The notes: generated from the sequence alone by a model not told the origin. A DNA stretch of 5,830 nucleotides from an uncultured Clostridia bacterium (GCA_944372565.1 CALVZR010000233.1:1-5830), one strand, 5' to 3'; positions 1 through 5,760 are shown, counted from the stretch's first letter. Made by a program: numbers and translations.

Positions 1-2
1 AA

Positions 3-7
3 AGGAG
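3..7 (+). promoter_or_regulatory. Ribosome binding site of the GyrI-like gene
   Basis: AGGAG lies 3 bases before the ATG at 11 and 9 bases before the in-frame ATG at 17. The second spacing is normal and the first is too tight, so 17 is the preferred start. It also gives an N-terminus beginning MAFDYKKEYKEFY, which fits family members as I remember them. Confidence 0.65.
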
Positions 8-16
8 AAAATGACC

Positions 17-686
17 ATGGCCTTTGACTACAAGAAGGAGTACAAGGAATTCTATCTGCCGCCCAGGACGCCGGGCCTCATCACCGTGCCCGCCATGAAC
101 TTTCTGGCGGTGCGGGGAAAAGGCGACCCTAATGAAGGAGGGCGGCGCCTACAAGCAGGCCCTGGGGATGCTCTACGCGGTGGCCTTCACCATCAAAATG
201 AGCAAGCTGAGCAAGCACAAGCTGGAGGGCTACTTCGACTATGTGGTACCGCCTCTGGAGGGCCTGTGGTGGCAGGAGGGCCGCCAAGGGGTGGACTACG
301 CCCGAAAAGCGGAGTTCCAGTGGATCTCCCTCATCCGCCTGCCGGAGTTCGTGACGGAGGAAGTCTTTGCCTGGGCCGTCTGGGAGGCCGCGGAGAAGAA
401 GCAGCAGGACTTCTCCCCGGTGGAGTTCCTCCCCTGGGAGGAGGGGCTGTGCGTCCTGTGCATGCACATCGGCCCCTACGACAACGAGCCCGCCACCGTG
501 GCGGCCATGGAGGAATACGCCCGGGCACAGGGCTGTGAGCTGGATCTCAGCCAGGGCCGGTACCACCACGAGCTCTATCTGAGCGACGCGCGGCGGACCA
601 AGCCGGAAAAGCTGAAGACCGTCCTCCGCCTGCCGGTGCGGAGGTGCTGTCCTTCGGACACCGGTGCGGAAGAGAAAAAGGGGTGA
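17..686 (+). pseudogene. GyrI-like small-molecule-binding domain protein, interrupted by a frameshift
   Basis: Proteins of the GyrI-like/SOUL-type effector-binding fold bind small ligands, either alone or attached to AraC/MerR regulators. This one has no DNA-binding domain. The coding frame changes within bases 134-140. Residues up to GKGDPNE are read from the start at 17, while the rest (EGGAYKQALGMLYAVAF onward) lies one base out. Removing one of the two G bases at 137-138 restores a continuous protein of about 222 residues. In the repaired numbering the hallmarks are GKGDPNE(E)GGAYK near 34-46, HIGPYDNEP at 150-158 and HELYLSDARRTKPEKLKTVLR at about 184-204. After LPVR (205-208) there is a tail of about 14 residues that seems too long for the family. 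Unrepaired, the first frame stays open to 538 and would give a scrambled C-terminal half. The gene sits 4 bases upstream of the SRPBCC gene, probably in one transcript. The frameshift could be a real mutation or a sequencing error. The family call is from motif recognition and is fairly secure. Confidence 0.8.
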
Positions 687-690
687 GGTT

Positions 691-1086
691 ATGGCGACTT
701 CCAGGGTGACCGTCCGCTTCCCCTGCCCTGTTGAACAGGTGTGGCAGACCGTGACCGATCTTTCCAGCACCGCCTGGCGCAGTGACCTGACCCGGGTGGA
801 AGTGCTGGACGAGACCCACTTCGTGGAGCACACCAAGGGCGGCTATGCCACCCATTTCACCGTCACGGCCTGGGAGCCCCTCCGGCGCTGGGCTTTCACC
901 ATGGAAAACGGCAGCATGACCGGCGCCTGGGAGGGGATCTTCGAGGCGGCGGAGGACGGTACCCGGCTCTGCTGCACGGAAACAGTCCATGCCACGCGCT
1001 GGTGGATGCGTCCCCTTGTCCCCGGCTATCTGAAGCGGCAGCAGAGGCGGTATCTGGACGATCTGCGGCGGGAATTGACGCAGTAA
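691..1086 (+). CDS. SRPBCC (START-like / polyketide cyclase-like) family protein
   Basis: This is a 131-residue cytoplasmic protein of the SRPBCC fold, a helix-grip barrel that binds hydrophobic ligands; the ligand cannot be predicted. It opens with the typical first strand and helix, VTVRFPCPVEQVWQTVTDL (about 6-24). A run of strands follows: TRVEVLDE, HFVEHTKGG, YATHFTVTAWEPLRRWAFTM and GAWEGIFEAAEDGTRLCCTETV. It ends in a long basic C-terminal helix, PGYLKRQQRRYLDDLRRELT (111-130), which normally lids the cavity. Length and domain order match single-domain family members. The ATG at 691 is preferred over an in-frame GTG at 664 because AAGGGG (678-683) lies 7 bases upstream and because the protein then starts at the family's first strand. 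The ribosome site overlaps the stop of the preceding gene, which suggests translational coupling. No good terminator follows; only a 5-bp TTTCC/GGAAA inverted repeat is present at 1088-1101. Confidence 0.82.
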   Translation: MATSRVTVRFPCPVEQVWQTVTDLSSTAWRSDLTRVEVLDETHFVEHTKGGYATHFTVTAWEPLRRWAFTMENGSMTGAWEGIFEAAEDGTRLCCTETVHATRWWMRPLVPGYLKRQQRRYLDDLRRELTQ

Positions 1087-1155
1087 GTTTCCCGCAGGAA
1101 AGGACAGCTCCGGCAGACATTTCACGGCGCTTTTGGATGAAATCTTTATGCGCGG

Positions 1156-1185
1156 CTTGTAAAAACGAGGGCCACATGTTATCAT
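1156..1185 (+). promoter_or_regulatory. Putative sigma-A-type promoter with extended -10
   Basis: TTGTAA (1156-1161) and TATCAT (1180-1185) are separated by 18 bases. The -10 is preceded by TG plus one base (1177-1179), the extended -10 form. Transcription would start near 1192. It lies about 170 bases before the restriction endonuclease start and could drive that gene. The long leader, and the strong ribosome site followed by only a short frame at 1276, suggest it may first have served another gene. This is a prediction from consensus only. Confidence 0.5.
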
Positions 1186-1256
1186 AGTGAGCAGAAAACG
1201 GTTAAAAACCGGGATTGTGGGCGATTATCTTCACTAAAATTATTACATTATGTGCC

Positions 1257-1293
1257 GGAAGGAGAACACAAGATTATGTGCCCCAATCCCTAA
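1257..1293 (+). other. Strong ribosome site with a five-codon open frame (gene stub or leader peptide)
   Basis: GGAAGGAG at 1257-1264 is followed 11 bases later by ATG at 1276. The frame reads MCPNP and then stops at TAA (1291-1293). With the promoter upstream, this resembles the 5' end of a gene whose body is missing, or a short leader peptide before the endonuclease. The spacing is slightly long and the peptide shows no obvious attenuator features, so neither reading is secure. Confidence 0.35.
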
Positions 1294-1344
1294 CCCCCAA
1301 AAAGAAGATGAGCGCATCGTTTCTTTTCCATCAACAGAACATAC

Positions 1345-1350
1345 AGAGGA
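1345..1350 (+). promoter_or_regulatory. Ribosome binding site that fixes the endonuclease start
   Basis: AGAGGA lies 8 bases before the ATG at 1359, an ideal spacing. Other in-frame candidates (TTG 1215, ATG 1308) lack a comparable site, so 1359 is chosen. Confidence 0.7.
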
Positions 1351-1358
1351 AAAACGCC

Positions 1359-2360
1359 ATGGAAATTCAAAAACGGAAAAAGGAAAAATTAGACGACTAT
1401 TTTTCCCGGTTAGATGCAGAAGGGTTCAAATTGGCGGCTTCTTATCAGAATATAACGATTGAGGACATCGAAAGGGTCCTTCGCTGCCTTCATCAGTTTT
1501 CCCTTGATAAGCGCGATGCTATTTGGTGTTTGCTCAATTCAGATTTTCCTTCTCCCTTTCCCAACGCGGCAGGTTATTCGATTGCAGACGGCGCTTCCAT
1601 CGCACAGATCGGGTGCTATATAGGCTTTCTGATGCGACACAGCGGAAAGCTTGATCGCGAAGGGCGTGACTATTGGATCAAGCCGCTGATTGATGATATT
1701 GCAGCCATTGAACGCGTCACCTACCACAATGGTTCTTTTGTACCGGGACATTTAAAGGCAAAATCGCCTCATTTGGCATATAGGCTTACTCCGCATTTTA
1801 AGCAGCTTTTGATGCATGCCGGAAGCGAGGACTTTGAAGAACAGCTCGCATCGTACATTGAACGCGTCGATCAGCGTTTAGCTGCGTTTTCGGAGCTGGA
1901 GCGGGCCGCCAGGGACAGCATTGCCATGCCCGGCCACAAGAGACTGATCCAGGATTCCATTTCCGCATATGCGGGTGTTTTTTTACCTGGATATATCCCC
2001 GTGTTTACTGATTGTGCTGATGGGGACCGTGTTACGCAAGAGGAACGTTTGCTTTTGGATCAATACGGAATTGTTTTTGGCTCCATAGATGATGTGTGGC
2101 CCGATGTAATATTATATCATCCTCAGCATGAGACGCTGTGGTTTATCGAAGCTGTCACGTCAGATGGCGAGGCGGACATTCATAAGGTTGAGGGGCTAAA
2201 AGCCATATGTAAGCGCTCAGGAAAAAATTACGGTGGAACGACCACGACATATGAGACGTGGAAATATTTTGCAGCACGCCAGAAAAGAGAAAACAACCTG
2301 GCTCCAGGGACATATGTTTGGGTCCGGGAGTGTCCGAATAAATTTTTCAGGGTTTGCTGA
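1359..2360 (+). CDS. BsuBI/PstI-family type II restriction endonuclease
   Basis: This predicted 333-residue type II restriction endonuclease would cut unmodified DNA at the site protected by the neighbouring adenine methyltransferase. R.PstI and R.BsuBI, which cut CTGCAG, are of similar length (roughly 315-330 residues), but the target here cannot be read from sequence. The N-terminal part (about 1-200) is mostly helical and matches the family's poorly conserved domain. The C-terminal nuclease domain starts near SAYAGVFLPGYIPVFTD (202-218). It contains the family core WPDVILYHPQHETLWFIEAVTSDGEAD (247-273), with D249 and E264 as probable metal ligands. The stretch GTTTTYETWKYF (293-304) and the closing strand GTYVWVRECPNKFFRV (317-332) correspond to the conserved C-terminal end. 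The lysine of a PD-(D/E)xK motif is not at the textbook ExK position; K276 or K281 may serve. Base composition is more AT-rich than in the genes upstream. It is convergent with the methyltransferase gene, with 83 bases between the stops. Family assignment is confident; activity and specificity are inferred. Confidence 0.85.
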   Translation: MEIQKRKKEKLDDYFSRLDAEGFKLAASYQNITIEDIERVLRCLHQFSLDKRDAIWCLLNSDFPSPFPNAAGYSIADGASIAQIGCYIGFLMRHSGKLDREGRDYWIKPLIDDIAAIERVTYHNGSFVPGHLKAKSPHLAYRLTPHFKQLLMHAGSEDFEEQLASYIERVDQRLAAFSELERAARDSIAMPGHKRLIQDSISAYAGVFLPGYIPVFTDCADGDRVTQEERLLLDQYGIVFGSIDDVWPDVILYHPQHETLWFIEAVTSDGEADIHKVEGLKAICKRSGKNYGGTTTTYETWKYFAARQKRENNLAPGTYVWVRECPNKFFRVC

Positions 2361-2368
2361 ATCACAGC

Positions 2369-2408
2369 AGCATAGGGGCAGAAATCAAATGATTTCTGCC
2401 CCTATGCT
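2369..2408. terminator. 19-bp perfect palindrome between convergent genes, likely bidirectional terminator
   Basis: Bases 2369-2387 pair perfectly with 2390-2408 around a two-base centre. In practice this gives a 17-18 bp stem with a small loop. It begins 9 bases after the endonuclease stop and ends 36 bases before the methyltransferase stop. Neither side carries a proper T-run, so efficient intrinsic termination is not assured. Its position between convergent genes still makes a shared terminator or RNA 3'-end stabiliser the simplest role. Confidence 0.6.
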
Positions 2409-2443
2409 CATCATGGCCCCTGCCGCCTTATCTCCCCTGCTTC

Positions 2444-4309
2444 TTAAATCTCGACGTCACTCAGGCGGTACTTCTCGATTAAGAATCGGTTAACAGCGCT
2501 CGTATCAGATTCCCTTTTAAGATATGCCAGTTCATCATCTGTAAATTGCGGAACAGAAAAGTGTTGGATATATTTTTTTTGATAACACTTGTAGTTCCCC
2601 TCAATTGCATAGCTCGTTTTCGAAATATAATAATCCATGACCACTGAATTCAGAATTCTCTGCAAAATCTCCAAATCAAACTGCGGAGGCTCCAAAATCG
2701 CATAGCCATTGCAAAACAGCGCCGTTTTACTCTCTTCCAGCATAAATTTGGGATGCAAACTGAAGGTGGGGAAAAGCAATTTTCTGCCGTTGTTTCCTAG
2801 CCCCTGGCTCCTGCCGTACGCATACCAGGCCACCGCGTTCCCCTTTCCTTTATCCCTCCCGTCCAAACTGGCGCGGCACTGACACAGGTATTGGTAACAA
2901 TGGGGATAACGCTGCGACAGAATCTGCTCAGGAATAATTTGATAGTTTCTATTGGAGGTATCGGGACGCGAGCCTTGCTCTATTTCGGTATACGGGAAAA
3001 TAATCGATTGTTTTGCATCGGCCAGGGAGCGTTCCGCCTTAATGTTGGAAACTTTATAAATGCCGCGGGTAATCTCCGGTTCGATGAGGTATTTGGTTTC
3101 TTCAAGATATTTATAGTACATCCCTTCCTTTGGGTCGAAGCCGTCCACAAGATATACCTTGTCCCGTAACGTTGCAATGCCAACACGAATATGTGGTTTA
3201 ATGGGGAAGCCGGACTGTTCAATTTTTCTGATATTTGCTCGTTCATTTTCATTCAGAAGGTTCCAGCCGGAGGGGTCCAGCTCATCCGTGGGTATGCAGA
3301 GAAGCTGGGCGTTATTCAGCGCGCCTTTCACATCAGCGCTCTTCCTGATCGTGGCATATGTCAGATTTTCGGAACCGCAGGCCTTCAGGAACAGCAACGA
3401 GTTGTATGTCCTCACAGGGGCAAAAATCATATTTTCGCCAAAATCAATGATTTTTGAAAGATATTTGTTCTCCGCCAAATACTTCCGGAGAGCTTCAGCC
3501 GCTGTAATGGTCAGGTAGTTGTTGGGAACGATAAAACCCAACCTTCCGTTCCCAAACAAAAACCTCATGCTCTGCTCGATGAACGCATAAAATATATTAA
3601 AAGTGCCCTTTCGAGTTGTTTGATACTGTTTTTTCAAATAGGAAATGGTATCTTTGCTCATGTCATGCGTATTAACATAGGGCGGGTTTCCGATGATAAA
3701 GTGAAATGCTTTTTTACCAAACAACTTACACCAATTCTCTTTTAAGCTGTCAGCCGCCTTAATATGAAAGCTCAATGCATCAGCGGATTCGCCTTTGGAG
3801 AGGGCAAGAAGCGTTAAAAGCTCCTTCGTGCGCCTCACATTATCCTTGCTGATATCAATACCGAAAATATTTTGAGAAATCGTCTCAGCAACGGATTTGT
3901 TTAGCCTTAAAGCCACTTTTTCCGCCGCCAGTACCAGAAAAGCCCCGCTTCCGCAAGCGGGATCGATGATGATACTATCCTCTCCCAACTGCTCATTCAG
4001 TGTGTTTTCCAGAATATACTCCACGATATAGCACGGCGTGAAAACAACTCCATTTTCGCGCTTTTCACAATCTTCCACCAAAGCTTCAAATACATTTTCA
4101 AGAAGTTTGAGCGAAAGAGCGCCGTTTGAGACACGAGTGACAATTTCGCAGACTTCAGGCTGGGCATACCGCAAAATGTCATTCAAAATTTTCGGATAAT
4201 GTACACATCCGAGCCGCTTTTGCTGAAGAAACGCCCAAATCAAACTCGCTTCGATTTGCAGATCCGAGTATTTGGAAGGTATTTGTCTCAATATAATTTC
4301 AGCTGTCAT
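2444..4309 (-). CDS. Eco57I/TaqI-type adenine-specific (N6) DNA methyltransferase
   Basis: This 621-residue S-adenosylmethionine-dependent enzyme is predicted to methylate adenine N6 in the recognition site and protect host DNA from the partner nuclease. Motifs run in the gamma-class order. They are motif X GVVFTPCYIVEYIL (87-100), motif I DPACGSGAFL (116-125) for cofactor binding, GIDIS (150-154) with acidic D152, AADSL (185-189), and the catalytic NPPY (208-211). GFIVPNNYL (258-266) and TYNSLLFLK (301-309) follow. The C-terminal half from about 370 (HIRVGIATLRDKVY, later YGRSQGL at 498-504) matches the TaqI-like target-recognition domain. Length is about 100 residues more than M.PstI or M.BsuBI, within the range of Eco57I-type stand-alone methyltransferases. 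The frame is open to a TTG at 4354, but the ATG at 4309 is preferred because GGTGATC directly precedes it. It is convergent with the BsuBI/PstI-like nuclease and divergent from the unknown gene at 4417. BsuBI/PstI nucleases normally pair with this type of methyltransferase, which supports the pairing. All catalytic motifs are intact. Confidence 0.92.
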   Translation of the reverse strand: MTAEIILRQIPSKYSDLQIEASLIWAFLQQKRLGCVHYPKILNDILRYAQPEVCEIVTRVSNGALSLKLLENVFEALVEDCEKRENGVVFTPCYIVEYILENTLNEQLGEDSIIIDPACGSGAFLVLAAEKVALRLNKSVAETISQNIFGIDISKDNVRRTKELLTLLALSKGESADALSFHIKAADSLKENWCKLFGKKAFHFIIGNPPYVNTHDMSKDTISYLKKQYQTTRKGTFNIFYAFIEQSMRFLFGNGRLGFIVPNNYLTITAAEALRKYLAENKYLSKIIDFGENMIFAPVRTYNSLLFLKACGSENLTYATIRKSADVKGALNNAQLLCIPTDELDPSGWNLLNENERANIRKIEQSGFPIKPHIRVGIATLRDKVYLVDGFDPKEGMYYKYLEETKYLIEPEITRGIYKVSNIKAERSLADAKQSIIFPYTEIEQGSRPDTSNRNYQIIPEQILSQRYPHCYQYLCQCRASLDGRDKGKGNAVAWYAYGRSQGLGNNGRKLLFPTFSLHPKFMLEESKTALFCNGYAILEPPQFDLEILQRILNSVVMDYYISKTSYAIEGNYKCYQKKYIQHFSVPQFTDDELAYLKRESDTSAVNRFLIEKYRLSDVEI

Positions 4310-4311
4310 TT

Positions 4312-4318
4312 GATCACC
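4312..4318 (-). promoter_or_regulatory. Unusual ribosome site of the methyltransferase gene
   Basis: On the minus strand GGTGATC lies just 2 bases before the ATG at 4309. It is fully complementary to the GAUCACC part of the 16S rRNA 3' end, which lies inward of the usual CCUCC core. The short spacing is therefore geometrically equivalent to a normal AGGAGG at about 8 bases. This decides the start in favour of 4309. Confidence 0.5.
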
Positions 4319-4325
4319 ATAACAA

Positions 4326-4354
4326 AGTATACCTGATTTTATGAAATTTTGCAA
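4326..4354 (-). promoter_or_regulatory. Putative methyltransferase promoter
   Basis: Read on the minus strand, the -35 is TTGCAA (4349-4354), the spacer is 17 bases and the -10 is TATACT (4326-4331). Transcription would start near 4319, leaving a leader of only about 10 bases that is almost entirely the ribosome site. The -35 is separated from the -35 of the divergent promoter by only 3 bases. Confidence 0.55.
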
Positions 4355-4368
4355 AGGTTGTGGAACCT
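4355..4368. promoter_or_regulatory. Inverted repeat AGGTT-N4-AACCT, candidate operator
   Basis: A perfect 5-bp-arm inverted repeat (AGGTT GTGG AACCT) abuts the methyltransferase -35 and covers the -35 of the divergent gene. A protein bound here could affect both promoters. No C-protein gene is visible, so the ligand would have to be an R-M protein, the unknown protein at 4417 or a host factor. A short repeat like this can arise by chance. Confidence 0.35.
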
Positions 4369-4386
4369 GCCGCTATATGCTAAACT
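4358..4386 (+). promoter_or_regulatory. Putative promoter of the divergent unknown gene
   Basis: TTGTGG (4358-4363), a 17-base spacer and TAAACT (4381-4386), with TG plus one base (4378-4380) forming an extended -10. Transcription would start near 4393, about 24 bases before the ATG at 4417. The consensus match is moderate. Confidence 0.45.
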
Positions 4387-4416
4387 ATTGGTAATCCGAT
4401 CGAAAAGAGGGATACC

Positions 4417-5244
4417 ATGGCTTTCATTGATGATCAATTGCTCCGATTTAAAACAGAGCTTGAAGCGGCCATTCTCGCCGGAGGGGTAAAGGGAAAAGAG
4501 TCTATTATCAGATCTTCCGCATTGATCAATCTGATTCACGATGCAGTAAAGTATGAGCTGATTCAAAACGGAATCGATCCTTCCCAGATATATCCACATT
4601 TAGGTGAAACCAAGCCGGAGATGAAAATCGCTGGTTTTTTGAAGCAGAAAGATCAGGATGTTTGTGTCGCGCCCAAAAATATAGCCCGAGTTAAGAGACG
4701 CATTTCCTGGGGACCTTTGGCAAATGAAAATGTAACGGATATCTATGGCAAGGAGTATACAAGAAACACCCTGATTATAAATGTACGAAGCCAGATGAGC
4801 AGCATTGCAAAAAATACCGATACCCTCTTTGAACGAACTTTTGCCGAAGCGCTTAATCTCCACATGATGTACCGGGATGCTGTTTTGGGGGAGGTATATT
4901 TAATCCCGGTTTACGAGTATGATGAAGCAACCATGAATGAAAGAAGAATTACATTTAAGTCTCATCAAACAAATGTAGCCAAATACATCAGCTTTTTCAC
5001 CGCCATCAATGGCCGCACAGACCCAGATGATGAACTCTACAAATATGAGCGTTGTACACTATTGATTGTGGACTTCAAGCACAAACAGCCCATCTTATAC
5101 AGAACAACAGCCCAGTTAGTTGAAGCCGGGCTGCTGCCAAAAGGGTTTTCTTTGGCTCTGGAGGCGCTGTCATTTGATACCTTTTCTAAAGATATCCTCG
5201 CCTCTTATGCGCAGCGCTTTGATTTGAATAATTTAAAGGTTTGA
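4417..5244 (+). CDS. Uncharacterised R-M-associated protein, possible second restriction endonuclease
   Basis: This 275-residue soluble protein has no signal peptide or membrane segment, and I cannot name its family with confidence. ATG 4417 is preceded by AGAGGGA (4406-4412). The N-terminal 50 residues are helical (DDQLLRFKTELEAAILAG, then SALINLIHDAVKYELIQNG). A basic and polar stretch follows, with EMKIAGFLKQKDQDVCVAP (68-86) and ISWGPLANENVTDIYG (96-111). The core is INVRSQMSSIAKNTDTLFERTFAEALNLH (121-149), running into LGEVYLIPVYEYDE (157-170). A hydrophobic strand then ends in an acidic-x-lysine pair, LLIVDFKHKQPILY (215-228), and a helical C-terminus follows. The E139/E144, E159 and D219-x-K221 residues could fit a PD-(D/E)xK-like nuclease, but this is inference. 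I see no helix-turn-helix typical of a controller protein. It is divergent from the methyltransferase with overlapping promoter regions and has similar base composition, so it belongs to the island. It could be a second nuclease, an accessory subunit or a regulator. Confidence 0.75.
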   Translation: MAFIDDQLLRFKTELEAAILAGGVKGKESIIRSSALINLIHDAVKYELIQNGIDPSQIYPHLGETKPEMKIAGFLKQKDQDVCVAPKNIARVKRRISWGPLANENVTDIYGKEYTRNTLIINVRSQMSSIAKNTDTLFERTFAEALNLHMMYRDAVLGEVYLIPVYEYDEATMNERRITFKSHQTNVAKYISFFTAINGRTDPDDELYKYERCTLLIVDFKHKQPILYRTTAQLVEAGLLPKGFSLALEALSFDTFSKDILASYAQRFDLNNLKV

Positions 5245-5300
5245 TAAAATTGAACCTCTAAATCATTCAGATGTCAAGTTTTATCGCTCTTTTCTTTTTC
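5243..5300 (+). terminator. Weak candidate terminator after the unknown gene
   Basis: GATAAAATTG (5243-5252) can pair with CAA-G-TTTTATC (5275-5285), a 10-bp AT-rich stem with one bulge and a loop of about 22 bases. A T-rich stretch (5288-5300) follows. The stem overlaps the stop codon. The long loop makes it a weak prediction, but the position fits. Confidence 0.35.
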
Positions 5301-5489
5301 GTGCGCCATTGTGTCCTGCTGACAGGAGGCGGGACATAGGAACGCCGCCCGGAAGCTGCTGTATGACGGATTCCACATGCCTCCGCCCACGGAGGCGGCC
5401 GAGCAGAAAGAGGAATGCTCCATAGCCAACCTCTCCGGCGGCTTCAAATTGGCCTGGGACTTATTCGATGAACTGAATCCCTACGAAAG

Positions 5490-5535
5490 CGGACATCCGT
5501 CTCGGTGCGATAAGACCGAAATGGATGTCCGTTTT
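5490..5535 (+). terminator. Strong hairpin followed by TTTT
   Basis: CGGACATCC (5490-5498) pairs perfectly with GGATGTCCG (5523-5531). The stem continues inward as G-T, T-A, one mismatch, then TCGGT/ACCGA, closing an 8-base loop (5507-5514). TTTT (5532-5535) follows on the plus strand. It may be a terminator or a mobile palindromic unit; it lies inside the open frame of the gene remnant, which argues that the frame is no longer used here. Confidence 0.45.
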
Positions 5536-5652
5536 GATTCATTGGGCAAAAAATTCTATGTGAGAAGAAAAAACGTAAGCGGCAAAAAAGCACTGGTTGA
5601 AGGGGGAAAAAGGATATGCCATGTGTTGATAAAACAGATGCAGGCCCTGGTG

Positions 5653-5679
5653 CAAAACAAAACCGCCGCACAGCGGCGG
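5653..5679 (-). terminator. Rho-independent terminator, minus strand
   Basis: The stem CCGCCGC/GCGGCGG (5663-5669 with 5673-5679) has a 3-base loop. On the minus strand it is followed by TTTTGTTTTG (5653-5662). This is a classic terminator shape for transcription coming leftwards from the tRNA. Confidence 0.65.
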
Positions 5680-5681
5680 CC

Positions 5682-5716
5682 CCAAACCGCAACCCAGCGA
5701 AGCGGTTGCGGTTTGG
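5682..5716. repeat. 13-bp perfect inverted repeat
   Basis: CCAAACCGCAACC (5682-5694) pairs with GGTTGCGGTTTGG (5704-5716) around a 9-base centre that can itself form GC-GAA-GC. No T-run lies on either side. It sits 2 bases from the terminator hairpin at 5663-5679 and may act with it or be part of a dispersed intergenic palindrome. Confidence 0.6.
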
Positions 5717-5760
5717 AAGCGATGAGCAGCAGAATGAGCGCGATGAGCTTTGCAATGAAA

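Larger units (their letters stand above)
1087..1358. other. Gene-free 272-base region at the left edge of the R-M island
   Basis: No convincing protein gene is seen here. The left part is GC-rich like the upstream genes. From about 1190 the sequence turns AT-rich and stays so through the R-M genes. The region holds the promoter at 1156-1185, a small CGGTT-AAA-AACCG hairpin at 1199-1211, a ribosome site at 1257-1264 with a five-codon frame at 1276-1293, and the endonuclease ribosome site at 1345-1350. The endonuclease frame stays open upstream to a TTG at 1215, but those 48 extra codons do not look like protein. Confidence 0.6.

Noticed and set aside
131..145. Programmed frameshift in the GyrI-like gene, suggested by AAGGAGG at the site
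   Set aside because: There is no slippery codon or in-frame stop at the junction, and the family is normally encoded in one frame; a simple insertion is more likely.
633..670. 10-bp direct repeat CCGGTGCGGA at 633 and 661 near the end of the GyrI-like gene
   Set aside because: Too short to call a duplication; the sequence between the copies is not repeated. It might still explain the odd C-terminal tail.
129..1185. Long minus-strand open frames opposite the GyrI-like and SRPBCC genes
   Set aside because: They are shadows caused by high GC; the plus-strand frames carry recognisable family motifs.
1215..1358. N-terminal extension of the endonuclease from TTG 1215 or ATG 1308
   Set aside because: No ribosome site at either, the extra residues look like translated non-coding DNA, and ATG 1359 has AGAGGA at ideal spacing.
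3421..3456. 10-bp perfect inverted repeat CAAAAATCAT / ATGATTTTTG inside the methyltransferase gene
   Set aside because: It encodes conserved-looking protein in an AT-rich stretch and probably arises by chance.
4310..4354. N-terminal extension of the methyltransferase from TTG 4354
   Set aside because: It would overlap the predicted promoter and lacks a ribosome site; ATG 4309 is directly preceded by GGTGATC.
5237..5257. Second AGGTT ... AACCT pair at the end of the unknown gene, matching the operator arms
   Set aside because: The 11-base spacing differs from that at 4355-4368 and the arms are only 5 bases, so coincidence is likely.
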